Positions 17,030 to 26,971 of a stretch of DNA of 64,000 nt are shown in pieces. Under the pieces are notes generated by a model. The model saw only the letters and a list, made by a program, of their open reading frames with translations, was not told where the DNA came from and searched no databases. The translations under genes and the position numbers were made by a program. The first letter of the stretch is position 1; every line of letters starts with the position of its first letter. Source of the stretch: Hymenobacter baengnokdamensis (GTDB taxonomy: Bacteria; Bacteroidota; Bacteroidia; Cytophagales; Hymenobacteraceae); the NCBI RefSeq assembly GCF_008728635.1, contig NZ_CP044285.1, positions 3,162,001 through 3,226,000 on the forward strand, given 5' to 3'.

Positions 17030-17216
17030 ATAGGCTTTCAGTCCATTGACCCAAGCCGAGGAAGCGTGAGCGCCTGCGTTTAGTCGTTTAGCCTATCCAA
17101 CGCCGAGCCGCTTTCGCGGGCTTACTTAGTCTGCGCTACTGGCCCCGGCCGCTACGCGGAGTGCGAAACGGCTCCAACTAAATGTCAGTATATTTCAAAT
17201 TAAAGCACAAGCTCTG

Positions 17217-18095
17217 ATGAAACAAGTCCGTTGGTTGCCCGCCGGGTTGCTGGTAGGAGTACTCGGGGCCATGACCCCAGCTGCTAAGCGCGTGGCCATC
17301 CCGCCGGAAATACTGCTCTGGCCCCACGGAGCCCCCGGCCCCAAGCCCCTCGCCACGCCGGAAGTAGTGCGCCTGACTGACCAGGGCGACCGGGTTCTGA
17401 CCCATATTCAACAGCCGTCAATCACACCCTTCCTGCCAGCGGGGACAAACAACACCAGGATTGCTGTTGTCGTCATCCCCGGCGGGGGCCACAGCGAGCT
17501 CTGGATGAGCCACGAAGGCTACAACCCGGCCGCGTGGTTCGCCTCGCAGGGCATCGCCGCCTTCGTGTTGAAGTACCGCCTGGCGCGTGAGCCTAATTCG
17601 CCCTACACCGTGGACCAGGATGAGCTGGCCGACGTGCAGCGGGCGTTGCGGCTGGTAAAAAGCCACGCCGCCGACTGGCAGCTCGACACGGCCAGGGTTG
17701 GAGTGCTGGGTTTTTCAGCGGGCGGCGAGCTGGCGGGTCTGGCAGCTATGCGCTTTACCCCCGCCAACCCGCACGCGCCCGACCCGGTGGACCAGCAAAG
17801 CGACCGGCCCGCTTTTCAGGTGCTGCTTTACCCCGGCAACAGTGGCCGCCTGGAGGTTACCCGCCATTCGCCGCCGGTCTTTATTGCGGGGGGCTTTCAC
17901 GACCGCCCCGACATTGCCCAGGGCATGGCCCAGCTTTACCTGAAGTACCAGCAGCTGCAGGTGCCCGCCGAGCTGCATATTTATGCCGGGGTCGGCCACG
18001 GCTTTGGCCTGCGCAGCACCAATGAAGCCGCCGTGGCTGACTGGCCCCGTCAGGTAAGGCTCTGGCTACGGGAAATAGGCATTCTGAAAAAGTGA
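17217..18095 (+). CDS. Secreted alpha/beta-hydrolase (esterase-like)
   Basis: A protein of 292 residues: an N-terminal hydrophobic signal (VRWLPAGLLVGVLGAMTPAA), then an alpha/beta-hydrolase fold of the BD-FAE/acetyl-xylan-esterase type. The oxyanion region is VVVIPGGGHSELWMSHEGY, the nucleophile elbow GVLGFSAGGELAGLAA (GxSxG), and the catalytic His is in YAGVGHGFGL. The Asp is probably in GGFHDRPD. Such enzymes remove acetyl or feruloyl groups from plant polysaccharides. The start GGGxxxLWxxHEG matches this family. A role alongside the nearby galactanase is plausible but not shown. Confidence 0.82.
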   Translation: MKQVRWLPAGLLVGVLGAMTPAAKRVAIPPEILLWPHGAPGPKPLATPEVVRLTDQGDRVLTHIQQPSITPFLPAGTNNTRIAVVVIPGGGHSELWMSHEGYNPAAWFASQGIAAFVLKYRLAREPNSPYTVDQDELADVQRALRLVKSHAADWQLDTARVGVLGFSAGGELAGLAAMRFTPANPHAPDPVDQQSDRPAFQVLLYPGNSGRLEVTRHSPPVFIAGGFHDRPDIAQGMAQLYLKYQQLQVPAELHIYAGVGHGFGLRSTNEAAVADWPRQVRLWLREIGILKK

Positions 18096-18462
18096 GGTCG
18101 ACGAAGCCAAACGAGCTCAGCCTGGTGACCTGGCTCACGGCCGCCGGCACCAACCTTACAAGCCGCCCCGACGAGGCCCTGCTGACTCCTGCTGTCTGTG
18201 CCAGGCGTAAATAGTAGCGCTCAGAACTCGCCCGCACCGTCCGATTCAAGTGAGTGGCGTACCGGGGCAGCTAATGTCCAGCTCACTACCCGTGCAACAC
18301 GCCATACTCCCCCTTTTTGCTGCCAGAGCATCGTAAATTTGAACGTGCCGTTGTAACGAGAGCCCCTGCTCCTTACCTATGGATTTCGCAACTCCTAATC
18401 CCCTGAAGACCGTCTCCGTTACGGCCTTGTACCAGCCGTTGGCGGCTGCCTAATCCCCACTT
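18096..18462. other. Intergenic region with no supported gene
   Basis: The region lies between two convergent genes. Only very short open frames are present (for example 24 codons from 18379) and none has a convincing start context. Confidence 0.4.
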
Positions 18463-20118
18463 TTACTCTACCAGCAGCTTCTGACCGGTGCTGCCTGCGC
18501 CGCGCAGCACGTACACGCCCGGTGCTAGGCCGCGCACGTCCAGGGTGGCTTCGGTGGCCCCAGCGGCTACGGGGTAACGGCGCCGTGTGCAGCCCAGGGC
18601 ATCGCAGAGCACGAGGGTAGTGGCCGGGGTGCCGGCCGGTAGCTGCACGGTGGCCGTGCCGTGGGCTGGGTTGGGGTAGAGCCGCAGAACCGCTGGCGCA
18701 GCCCCGGCTAGCGTAGCCGTGACCGTCGTCACGGTGAAGAGCAGCCCGTTGCTGGTGCCGCCGGGCGTGGTCACGGTGACTAGGCCTGTGGTGGCCCCCG
18801 TGGGCACGTTCAACACAATGCTGGTGGCCGAACTGCTGGTGAAGCTCGCGCTGGCTACTGTCGTGCCGGTGAAGCTAACGCTGGTGGCTGCCGTCAGGTT
18901 GGTGCCCGTGATGGTGAGACTCGTGCCCACCGGGCCGCTCGTGGGGCTGAGCAAAGTCAGCGTAGGGGTTAGGGTGTAGCGCCCAAAGAAGTTCATAACC
19001 TTGCTGCCATCGCCCACGGCCGAAAAGTCGCCCCCCGCATAGAGATACCCTCCCTGCGCTGCCAGCACCTGCACTTGAGCGTTAGTTCCGGTGCCGAGCA
19101 CACTCCAGGTAGTGCCGTTCCACTTGGCAATGTTGCTGGCCGTTACCCCGCCTGCCGTGGAGAACAGCCCCCCCGCGTACACATTGCCGCTGCCGTCCAC
19201 CGCCAGCGCATACACGTAGGTGTTGTAGATGACGCCCGATATGCCCGTTCCGAGGGCTGTCCAGGTAGTGCCGTTCCACTTGGCAATGTTGACGGCCGCT
19301 ACCCCGCCCACCGTGGTGAACTGGCCGCCCATGTACACGTTGCCGCTGCCATCCACCGCCAGCGCTCGCACGCCGCCGCTGTAGATTTCCATGCCCGCAC
19401 CCATTACCGTCCAGCTGGTGCCGTTCCACTTAGCAATGTAGCTGGCCGCTACCCCGCCCGCCGTGGTGAAGTCGCCTCCTGCGTACACGTTGCCGCTGCC
19501 ATCCACCGCCAGCGCTCGCACGGCGCTGTTGGTGCCCGTTCCGAGCGGCGTCCAGGCGCTGCCGTCCCACTTGGCAATGTTGCTGGCCGTTACCCCGCCC
19601 ACCGTGGTGAACTGGCCGCCCATGTACACGTTGCCGCTGCCATCCACCGCCAACGCATACACGCTGCCGTTGGTGCCCGTTCTGAGCGGCGTCCAACTGG
19701 TGCCATTCCACTTGGCAATATTGTTGGCCGCTACCCCGCCCGCCGTGGTGAACAGCCCCCCAGCGTACACGTTGCCGCTGCCGTCTACTGCCAACGCATA
19801 TACGATGCCGTTGGTGCCCCGCAGCGTAAAGCCATCGGCCCAGTTGGCATCGCCAGCGCCGGTGGGGCGCTGCACCTGGGCGGGCCGGAACACCGGGTGG
19901 CCGTCGGGGGCCGTGGTCATGGCGAAGCCCGCCGCATCGAACGAGCCGTAGGCCCCGGGCCGCAGAGTACCATCCGGGGTGAGAGCAGCAGCCAGTGGCG
20001 TAGCGGCCTGGCCGGTCGTGGCACCCGGGCCAGGGGCGGCCAGGGCAGTGCCCGCACGCAGGCTCAGCAAGAGGGTGAGCGGCAGCAGCCGGCGCAATAA
20101 AGAGAAAAAATGTTTCAT
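18463..20118 (-). CDS. T9SS-exported repeat protein (beta-propeller-like, IPT/TIG)
   Basis: A protein of 551 residues. Signal peptide (LLRRLLPLTLLLSLRAGTALA); residues ~101-350 hold five ~48-residue repeats built on VYALAVDGSGNVYAGG, FTTAGGVxAxNIAKWNGT and a W, with a sixth degenerate copy to ~380. This is the pattern of blades in secreted Bacteroidota propeller proteins. An IPT/TIG Ig-like domain (LLSPTSGPVGTSLTITGTNL) covers ~388-465. A T9SS sorting domain (LRLYPNPAHGTATVQL ... GLAPGVYVLRG) closes the protein. Predicted surface or released protein; ligand unknown. Confidence 0.85.
   Translation of the reverse strand: MKHFFSLLRRLLPLTLLLSLRAGTALAAPGPGATTGQAATPLAAALTPDGTLRPGAYGSFDAAGFAMTTAPDGHPVFRPAQVQRPTGAGDANWADGFTLRGTNGIVYALAVDGSGNVYAGGLFTTAGGVAANNIAKWNGTSWTPLRTGTNGSVYALAVDGSGNVYMGGQFTTVGGVTASNIAKWDGSAWTPLGTGTNSAVRALAVDGSGNVYAGGDFTTAGGVAASYIAKWNGTSWTVMGAGMEIYSGGVRALAVDGSGNVYMGGQFTTVGGVAAVNIAKWNGTTWTALGTGISGVIYNTYVYALAVDGSGNVYAGGLFSTAGGVTASNIAKWNGTTWSVLGTGTNAQVQVLAAQGGYLYAGGDFSAVGDGSKVMNFFGRYTLTPTLTLLSPTSGPVGTSLTITGTNLTAATSVSFTGTTVASASFTSSSATSIVLNVPTGATTGLVTVTTPGGTSNGLLFTVTTVTATLAGAAPAVLRLYPNPAHGTATVQLPAGTPATTLVLCDALGCTRRRYPVAAGATEATLDVRGLAPGVYVLRGAGSTGQKLLVE
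18979..19818 (-). repeat. Tandem coding repeats of about 145 bp
   Basis: Five near-identical units and a degenerate sixth inside the T9SS repeat protein. The DNA itself is strongly repeated: the stretch 'ACGTTGCCGCTGCC' followed by 'TCCACCGCCA' (with small variations) recurs in each unit. Such DNA identity favours copy-number change by recombination. Confidence 0.85.
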
Positions 20119-20165
20119 GGAAAAGAATAAAAAAGCTAAGGCAAAGAAAAAGAAGGGGACGAACT

Positions 20166-20359
20166 GAGGTAGTCGAGTAAAAACAGACAGTGAGAAGTCT
20201 TACCTTTCACTGTCCGTGCCCGACAACCGTAATCCGAGCGGCTCGCCGCTGACTCGCAAGAAATATACGCCGGCTTTCAAAGCCGAGTGCGTGCGTCAAG
20301 TGGCCGCTGGGGCCCGGCAAACCGACGTGGCCCGCGCTCAGGGCCTGTCACCTGCTGCC
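20166..20359 (+). mobile_element. Truncated IS3-family left end
   Basis: A fragment of an IS3-type insertion sequence. It begins near TGAGGTAGTCGAGTAAAAAC, which resembles an IS3-family terminal repeat (TG start, AAAACAGACA further in), and carries the first part of OrfA. It ends abruptly at 20359, the base before the first CRISPR repeat. The rest of the element is absent from the window. The exact outer end is my estimate. Confidence 0.6.
20216..20359 (+). pseudogene. Truncated IS3-type transposase OrfA
   Basis: From a GTG at 20216 the frame reads MPDNRNPSGSPLTRKKYTP, then AFKAECVRQVAAGARQTD and VARAQGLSPAA. This is the N-terminal helix-turn-helix of an IS3-family OrfA, which is normally about 90-100 residues. 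After 48 residues the frame runs into the CRISPR repeat and so loses the second half of the HTH and the leucine zipper. It cannot be functional. Confidence 0.75.
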
Positions 20360-23300
20360 ATTTCAATTCCACACAGTCCGATTGAAGCTTCCCAGCCGAC
20401 CCTCGCGACCTGTGGGGCTTCAAATTTCAATTCCACACAGTCCGATTGAAGCAGCGCTGGGCAAACGTGCTGCGGCTATCCTTGAACGATTTCAATTCCA
20501 CACAGTCCGATTGAAGCCCTTGCGCTTGGCTTCGGCCAGGGTTACGTCCACCGATTTCAATTCCACACAGTCCGATTGAAGCAAGCACTCAGAACAGCCC
20601 AGAAACGCCGTTATGTAGATTTCAATTCCACACAGTCCGATTGAAGCGGCCTCTTTGCATTCAATGGGGAATTGCCCAAGATATTTCAATTCCACACAGT
20701 CCGATTGAAGCCCTTAGCCAATTGCCCTCTTTCACCCGTACAGGTTTATTTCAATTCCACACAGTCCGATTGAAGCTTGCCGGTGCGGGTTGCCGGTGTC
20801 GGTTAACGTCGTATTTCAATTCCACACAGTCCGATTGAAGCACCTAATCATTATTTTGTGCATACTATTGTGCTTAAATTTCAATTCCACACAGTCCGAT
20901 TGAAGCGGTGGCGGTGGCGCGGGTAGTGGGTTTAAGGCGGCTATTTCAATTCCACACAGTCCGATTGAAGCTGGCTTCCGGCACCTGCGTAAGCGTCGAT
21001 TGGCCGTATTTCAATTCCACACAGTCCGATTGAAGCCAAACTCATCCCTTTAAGCGTGCCTTTTCCAATCCAATTTCAATTCCACACAGTCCGATTGAAG
21101 CTTGCGCGAGTCCATGCCCACGGCCCCGCCAATCCACATTTCAATTCCACACAGTCCGATTGAAGCCATCGAGGCTAGTGAGCTGCCTACTGGCTGCTCC
21201 AAATTTCAATTCCACACAGTCCGATTGAAGCGACCAATACTTCACCTTTCCTAGCCAACAAGTAGCAATTTCAATTCCACACAGTCCGATTGAAGCCAGG
21301 ATATGGCACACTGGCTCGGCAAAGTCTACCGATTTCAATTCCACACAGTCCGATTGAAGCTTCTTGCCCTCTAATTCAGTAATCTGTTCCTGCTTTTATT
21401 TCAATTCCACACAGTCCGATTGAAGCGGTATTGGCTCGCAAACTGCGGCTGTAACTCATTCTATTTCAATTCCACACAGTCCGATTGAAGCTGGGTAGTC
21501 AGGCCCCTCACTTCTCGCAAGCGTTCCATTTCAATTCCACACAGTCCGATTGAAGCTTCAGCACCAGCTGCAGACGGTCCTGCTTTACTTCCATTTCAAT
21601 TCCACACAGTCCGATTGAAGCGCTGCTTATCGATAACGGCGTGGGTGTCCCACTTGTATTTCAATTCCACACAGTCCGATTGAAGCTCAGCCGGAATGGT
21701 AAAGATTTTCAGCCACTTCGCTATTTCAATTCCACACAGTCCGATTGAAGCGGTGTTGATTCCGGTGGGCAACGACTTCTACAACTCATTTCAATTCCAC
21801 ACAGTCCGATTGAAGCCCTGGATGAATATCTCCTGACTGCGAGCGTCATATCATTTCAATTCCACACAGTCCGATTGAAGCGTTACGGGGCCGACTGGCC
21901 CCCGTTGAGAATATACGATTTCAATTCCACACAGTCCGATTGAAGCAGACGGAATCGGCGACGTCGTCCGTCAACTATTACCATTTCAATTCCACACAGT
22001 CCGATTGAAGCGTCATGTAAGCGCCCTTACCAATGTAGAGCTCAGTTATTTCAATTCCACACAGTCCGATTGAAGCATCGTTTGGATGGGCGCAATACAC
22101 GCCCTATTTCAAATTTCAATTCCACACAGTCCGATTGAAGCACGAGCTCAGTCGCACGGAGTTCGTGGAGCTTGAAAATTTCAATTCCACACAGTCCGAT
22201 TGAAGCATTAGCTGGCAGCATTAAGCCTAGCGTCAAAGACATATTTCAATTCCACACAGTCCGATTGAAGCCCTCATACACGGCCGCGCTGGGGGTATAG
22301 CGGTTGAATTTCAATTCCACACAGTCCGATTGAAGCTTGCCGAGCGCGATGCGGGCCTGCGCCGCCAGTTTCATTTCAATTCCACACAGTCCGATTGAAG
22401 CGCGCGTCTTGGCCCAGCAGGTGGGGGCCGGGTGGGATTTCAATTCCACACAGTCCGATTGAAGCCAGCTCGCCGGCAAACAGGTGCGGGGCTTTGGCAA
22501 ATTTCAATTCCACACAGTCCGATTGAAGCGACCGGCCCCCGGCCCGCGCCCTACCTGTTTCTGCTATTTCAATTCCACACAGTCCGATTGAAGCTCAACC
22601 GTTTCGCTCACCTACACCCTGTTTCACTCCAATTTCAATTCCACACAGTCCGATTGAAGCCTTGAAAAAGCCTCGCAGCTCGCTGGGAACGTCAGTATTT
22701 CAATTCCACACAGTCCGATTGAAGCTGCTGCCCATCCAGGTCAGCCCACTGCGCGAAGCAAATTTCAATTCCACACAGTCCGATTGAAGCCCAGCTTGGG
22801 GGCGGTGCGCCCTTTAAAGTCACCTTATTTCAATTCCACACAGTCCGATTGAAGCGCAAAGTATCGGCTTTTACCATTTCGTCAATAAGCATTTCAATTC
22901 CACACAGTCCGATTGAAGCCGGGGTCTTCCTCGCCTACGGTATAGGTAATGGTTTATTTCAATTCCACACAGTCCGATTGAAGCAACGCCAATGACATTG
23001 CTTACAATGTCGTGAAAGAATTTCAATTCCACACAGTCCGATTGAAGCCCTCGTGGCCAACTATGCGCGCCGCGAGTACAAGTATTTCAATTCCACACAG
23101 TCCGATTGAAGCAGTAGATGCCAGGCCCATGCTAGTGGTGATAATCTTATTTCAATTCCACACAGTCCGATTGAAGCAGTCACGCAGCGCGAAGATGAAA
23201 CCGGCGTTGCGGCATTTCAATTCCACACAGTCCGATTGAAGCTTGGCAATTTGCCACCGGTCGGCTTGGCTCTCGCGGATTTCAATTCCACACAGTCCGA

Positions 23301-24928
23301 TTGAAGCCATCGAAGAAAATCATTGCCAGCAGGCGGTAGCTTTATTTCAATTCCACACAGTCCGATTGAAGCGTTTATATTCTGGTTGCGGCGCTGGGCT
23401 TGGGGAATATTTCAATTCCACACAGTCCGATTGAAGCGTAGGCTTGGCCGATTACTTCACTATGGGTAAGGGATTTCAATTCCACACAGTCCGATTGAAG
23501 CACTGGTTAAGCAGGACTTGCCAGCTTCATCACTAGCATTTCAATTCCACACAGTCCGATTGAAGCCGTAAGCATATCCAAGGCCTCGTACTGGTACTCA
23601 TATTTCAATTCCACACAGTCCGATTGAAGCAAAAGCTGCTAAGCGCTGCGCTTTCGAAGCGACTAAATTTCAATTCCACACAGTCCGATTGAAGCATCAG
23701 CTATAATTGGCTTCCTCATAGCAGCTTAAGTATTTCAATTCCACACAGTCCGATTGAAGCCGCGGTAGTAGGCAACGTAATCAGGCATTATTATTTATTT
23801 CAATTCCACACAGTCCGATTGAAGCCGGCCAGCTCGGGCAACTGGGAGAGCTCGCCATCTTATTTCAATTCCACACAGTCCGATTGAAGCCAGCGATGAG
23901 CTGGGCGAGTGGGTAGGCGTGAGTGTATTTCAATTCCACACAGTCCGATTGAAGCCGGGTTGTTTTTTCTTGGCTGCCATTGGATTGTAGTATTTCAATT
24001 CCACACAGTCCGATTGAAGCCCGGTTTTATCTTCGGTAGGTGTGCCGTTGTTAGCCATTTCAATTCCACACAGTCCGATTGAAGCTTACGTAATACGTAA
24101 CGATTGCCGCAACTAAGGACGATTTCAATTCCACACAGTCCGATTGAAGCAATGCCCTGGGCGGCGGCGCTTACCTCGCCACTGGATTTCAATTCCACAC
24201 AGTCCGATTGAAGCTCGGATAGCTGCAGGCCATCCTGCCCCCAGATTACCATTTCAATTCCACACAGTCCGATTGAAGCCGGTAGTCCAGCGTAGCACCG
24301 CATCATTTACCACGTATTTCAATTCCACACAGTCCGATTGAAGCAGTTCCAGCAGCTGGCCGAATAGGCTTACGTCCTCGATTTCAATTCCACACAGTCC
24401 GATTGAAGCAAAGTCTTAAATGCCGAATTAGTAAAAATTACAGTATTTCAATTCCACACAGTCCGATTGAAGCAAGTGCCGCTGGCCGTAAAGTAGGGCA
24501 GGCTCATTTATTTCAATTCCACACAGTCCGATTGAAGCGCAAAATCGACCAGGCCATCATAGCCCATATCAGCCATTTCAATTCCACACAGTCCGATTGA
24601 AGCTACTGGCCCGTTTGCAAACAATGGGGGAAATATAATATTTCAATTCCACACAGTCCGATTGAAGCAGCGTAACCCGGCCTAAGTAACAACTTATTTC
24701 TTAGATTTCAATTCCACACAGTCCGATTGAAGCGACGCATTTGCTACGTTTTATCTAATATGCTACCATATTTCAATTCCACACAGTCCGATTGAAGCCG
24801 GGGTCTTCGCCCGTGGGAATCAGGAAGGTACGCAATTTCAATTCCACACAGTCCGATTGAAGCGCAGCGGCTCTAACGTTGTGAAGCTACAACAATTTCA
24901 TTTCAATTCCACACAGTCCGATTGAAGC
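20360..24928 (-). CRISPR. CRISPR array, 71 repeats and 70 spacers, type I-B
   Basis: I count 71 copies of a 29-bp repeat (plus-strand start ATTTCAATTCC, middle ACACAGTCC, end GATTGAAGC), with starts from 20360 to 24900. No variant copy was found on reading, including both terminal ones. Spacers are 35-37 bases and appear all different. The repeat has TTCAAT / ATTGAA arms that pair, so both strands resemble a Cas6 substrate. The cas genes lie to the right on the minus strand. I assign minus-strand transcription from the AT-rich sequence beside cas2, which gives crRNAs with an ATTGAAAT-type 5' tag. The plus-strand reading ends ATTGAAGC, like haloarchaeal I-B tags, so orientation is not certain. 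The array length suggests sustained acquisition. Confidence 0.98.
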
Positions 24929-25130
24929 CCGCAAATTATGGCGCAATTATAGGCCCTGAGTGTGTAAAAAAGCACATAAATAGGTCTAAAAAAAACGGTA
25001 AAGTCGTCGATAGGTAATAATAAGATTTCCCTAGGGGACAGACGACCTTATGAATCAAGTAGTTATAAGTAAAAGGCTTTAATGCCGCTCAATCTACATA
25101 GCCGTGGGGTGTATGCGACGAGGGCAAGAC
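24929..25130 (-). promoter_or_regulatory. Probable CRISPR leader
   Basis: An AT-rich 202-bp gap between the array and cas2, with A-runs (GTGTAAAAAAGCACATAAAT, CTAAAAAAAACGG), in a region otherwise GC-rich. This is the expected position and composition of a leader that drives array transcription and guides spacer insertion. It contains no gene. No -7 element could be fixed. Confidence 0.55.
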
Positions 25131-25394
25131 CTATAGAATGGTATCCAGTGAGCTGCGTTCGCGCCCGACTACCTGCTTCTCCAACCATTGCTGCGTGCGA
25201 CTTTTGAAAAGGATAACGCTGTCCTCATCCTCATCCAGGATAGCGCGTGCTTTCGATAGCAGCTCGTTTAGCTTGACTTCGCTGATTTCACCCTCGAAGA
25301 CCGAATTCTGAATCCAGTGTAGGTAGCGGCGACAGAGCTTCAGCATCCGGCTGACTCGCTGCTGCTTTATATCATATACTAGAATAACATACAT
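25131..25394 (-). CDS. cas2: CRISPR-associated endonuclease Cas2
   Basis: A protein of 87 residues. It starts MYVILVYDIKQQRVSRMLK, with the conserved aspartate at the end of the first beta strand, followed by the ferredoxin-like fold (KLCRRYLHWIQNSVFEGEIS). Cas2 forms the dimer at the centre of the Cas1-Cas2 integrase that inserts new spacers. It begins 4 bases after the cas1 stop, so the two are co-translated, and it is the last gene before the leader and array. Confidence 0.96.
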   Translation of the reverse strand: MYVILVYDIKQQRVSRMLKLCRRYLHWIQNSVFEGEISEVKLNELLSKARAILDEDEDSVILFKSRTQQWLEKQVVGRERSSLDTIL

Positions 25395-25398
25395 GATT

Positions 25399-26409
25399 TT
25401 ACCACCAGGCTTTAAAGGGTTGATACTCTTCCATGTTTAGCAGGTGTTTGGTTAGCTTATAGCATTCCAGCTTGATAAGGTGCTGATAGCTCACCGAGCG
25501 GTTGAGGCGGCGGTGCTGGATAGTTTCTTTCAGACGCTCCTCAAACACGCGTACGAACGTCTTCCGGCCGGCTTCCTTGAGCAGGCAGCCATCAAGCTCC
25601 CGCACAAAGTCGCGGGGTTGAATCTCCTTTTTATTAAGCAGCCGGAAGATGGTGCGGTCCACGAGCAAGGGCTTGAAAATTTCGGCCAGGTCCAGCGCCA
25701 GCGAAAAGCGCCGGCTGCCGGGCTCGTGCAAAAACGAGATAGTAGGGTTGAGCTGCGTATGATAAATCTGCGAGAGGCAGGCCGCGTAGCAGAGCATGTT
25801 ACCGAAGCTGAGCAGGGCATTCAGCTCGTTCTGCGGCGGCTGGGTGCTGCGCGAGCTAAAGGTGAAGCCCGGCACGTTCACCAGCTGCTCGAAACAGCGG
25901 TAATACGTTTGCCGAATATTGCCCTCGTAGCCCATAAGCTCAGCAATTGTAGTGGCGTAGGGCAGGCCCGATACATAAAGCTCAATCTGGGCGATTTCCT
26001 CGGCCACCTGGCGGCCCCGGCCCTGGTAGTAGCGCAGGTTCTTGAGCAGGTTGAAGGCCGCGCCCTCTACCAGCTTGCGAGCCACAACGAGGCGCTTTTT
26101 TAGGCTGGTATAATGGCCGGTCTGGGCTACCTGCAGGCGGCCGGCTAATAGATATTCCTTAGCCATAAACGAGCCGGTATAATGCTCGTAATAATCAAAG
26201 AAATGTACCGACACACCATTCTTGCCCAAGAAGTTATACAGCGCCGAATTGGCATCAAGCGACCCAAATACGTAAAGGTCAGCAACATTCTCGATGGGTA
26301 AAAACTTAGTTTGCCCTTCTGCTCCTTCCTCATCGTAGGCCGTGTACTTGAGGGTATTATCCTGCCGGCTCATGCGGCCGGGATTAAATATATACAAGCT
26401 TTTTTTCAT
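25399..26409 (-). CDS. cas1: CRISPR-associated integrase Cas1 (type I-B)
   Basis: A protein of 336 residues, usual for I-B Cas1. The N-terminal beta domain opens with KKSLYIFNPGRMSRQDNTL. The helical catalytic domain shows the metal ligands near Glu162 (ELMGYEGNIRQTYY), His228 (FLHEPGSRRFSLALDLAE) and Glu243. Cas1 catalyses joining of new spacers to the leader-end repeat. Gene order cas4-cas1-cas2 is typical of I-B, with 42 bases to cas4 and 4 to cas2. All active-site residues I can check are intact, so adaptation should be possible. Confidence 0.97.
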   Translation of the reverse strand: MKKSLYIFNPGRMSRQDNTLKYTAYDEEGAEGQTKFLPIENVADLYVFGSLDANSALYNFLGKNGVSVHFFDYYEHYTGSFMAKEYLLAGRLQVAQTGHYTSLKKRLVVARKLVEGAAFNLLKNLRYYQGRGRQVAEEIAQIELYVSGLPYATTIAELMGYEGNIRQTYYRCFEQLVNVPGFTFSSRSTQPPQNELNALLSFGNMLCYAACLSQIYHTQLNPTISFLHEPGSRRFSLALDLAEIFKPLLVDRTIFRLLNKKEIQPRDFVRELDGCLLKEAGRKTFVRVFEERLKETIQHRRLNRSVSYQHLIKLECYKLTKHLLNMEEYQPFKAWW

Positions 26410-26451
26410 CGGCTAGCGGTGGGGTAGGGTTGATGAGGGAATATAGAAGAG

Positions 26452-26958
26452 TTATTCGTCCACGTAGCACAACTCGTAGTAGCTGCACTGCTTGCAAAAG
26501 GGCTTGTTGATGACAGGTGGGCACTGCTCGCTTTCCACGATGCAACGGATGTCGGCTTCCCAGGCCGCGATGGCTGCGTAGTCTTCGGGCAGCAGCTCTA
26601 CCTTCTGGGTCTGACGCAGGCGCGGGTATTCCAGCAGGCCGGTGGCGCCAGGCGCGCCATGCTGCTCCAGCAGCCAGAGGTAATACTTTACCTGGGCCAC
26701 GTGCGCCTGCTCAGCTTTGTTTCCTCTCTTTATTTCGTGGACCACCTTGGTTTTAGGGTCATAAAAGTCGATTTTACTGCCGCCCAGCATGATTTCGCGG
26801 TTGCGGTCGGCCCGCTGGGGATAGGCCGTTTCGTGCAGCTGCTTGCCGTCCTGCACGGCATCGGAGAAAAACTCCATGCGTACTTCGTGGGCATGCAGCC
26901 ACAACTCACGGTGGCAAATGTGGTAGAGGTTGATAAGCGTAGCGGTGATGGGGCGCAT
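26452..26958 (-). CDS. cas4: CRISPR-associated exonuclease Cas4
   Basis: A protein of 168 residues of the RecB-like nuclease fold with a 4Fe-4S cluster. The four cluster cysteines are visible at Cys15 (YHICHREL), Cys155, Cys158 and Cys164 (FCKQCSYYELC). The nuclease motifs are KIDFYDP (Asp), VVHEIKRGN (E-x-K) and QVKYYLWLL (motif III). Cas4 trims prespacers and helps choose PAM-bearing DNA for Cas1-Cas2. It starts 13 bases after cas3. Confidence 0.96.
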   Translation of the reverse strand: MRPITATLINLYHICHRELWLHAHEVRMEFFSDAVQDGKQLHETAYPQRADRNREIMLGGSKIDFYDPKTKVVHEIKRGNKAEQAHVAQVKYYLWLLEQHGAPGATGLLEYPRLRQTQKVELLPEDYAAIAAWEADIRCIVESEQCPPVINKPFCKQCSYYELCYVDE

Positions 26959-26971
26959 AAAAACAAGAGCC

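Noticed and set aside
20382..24600. Many open frames in the array with QFHTVRLK-, ISIPHSPIEA- or QSDCVELK-like peptides
   Set aside because: They are translations of the CRISPR repeat in different frames and not genes.
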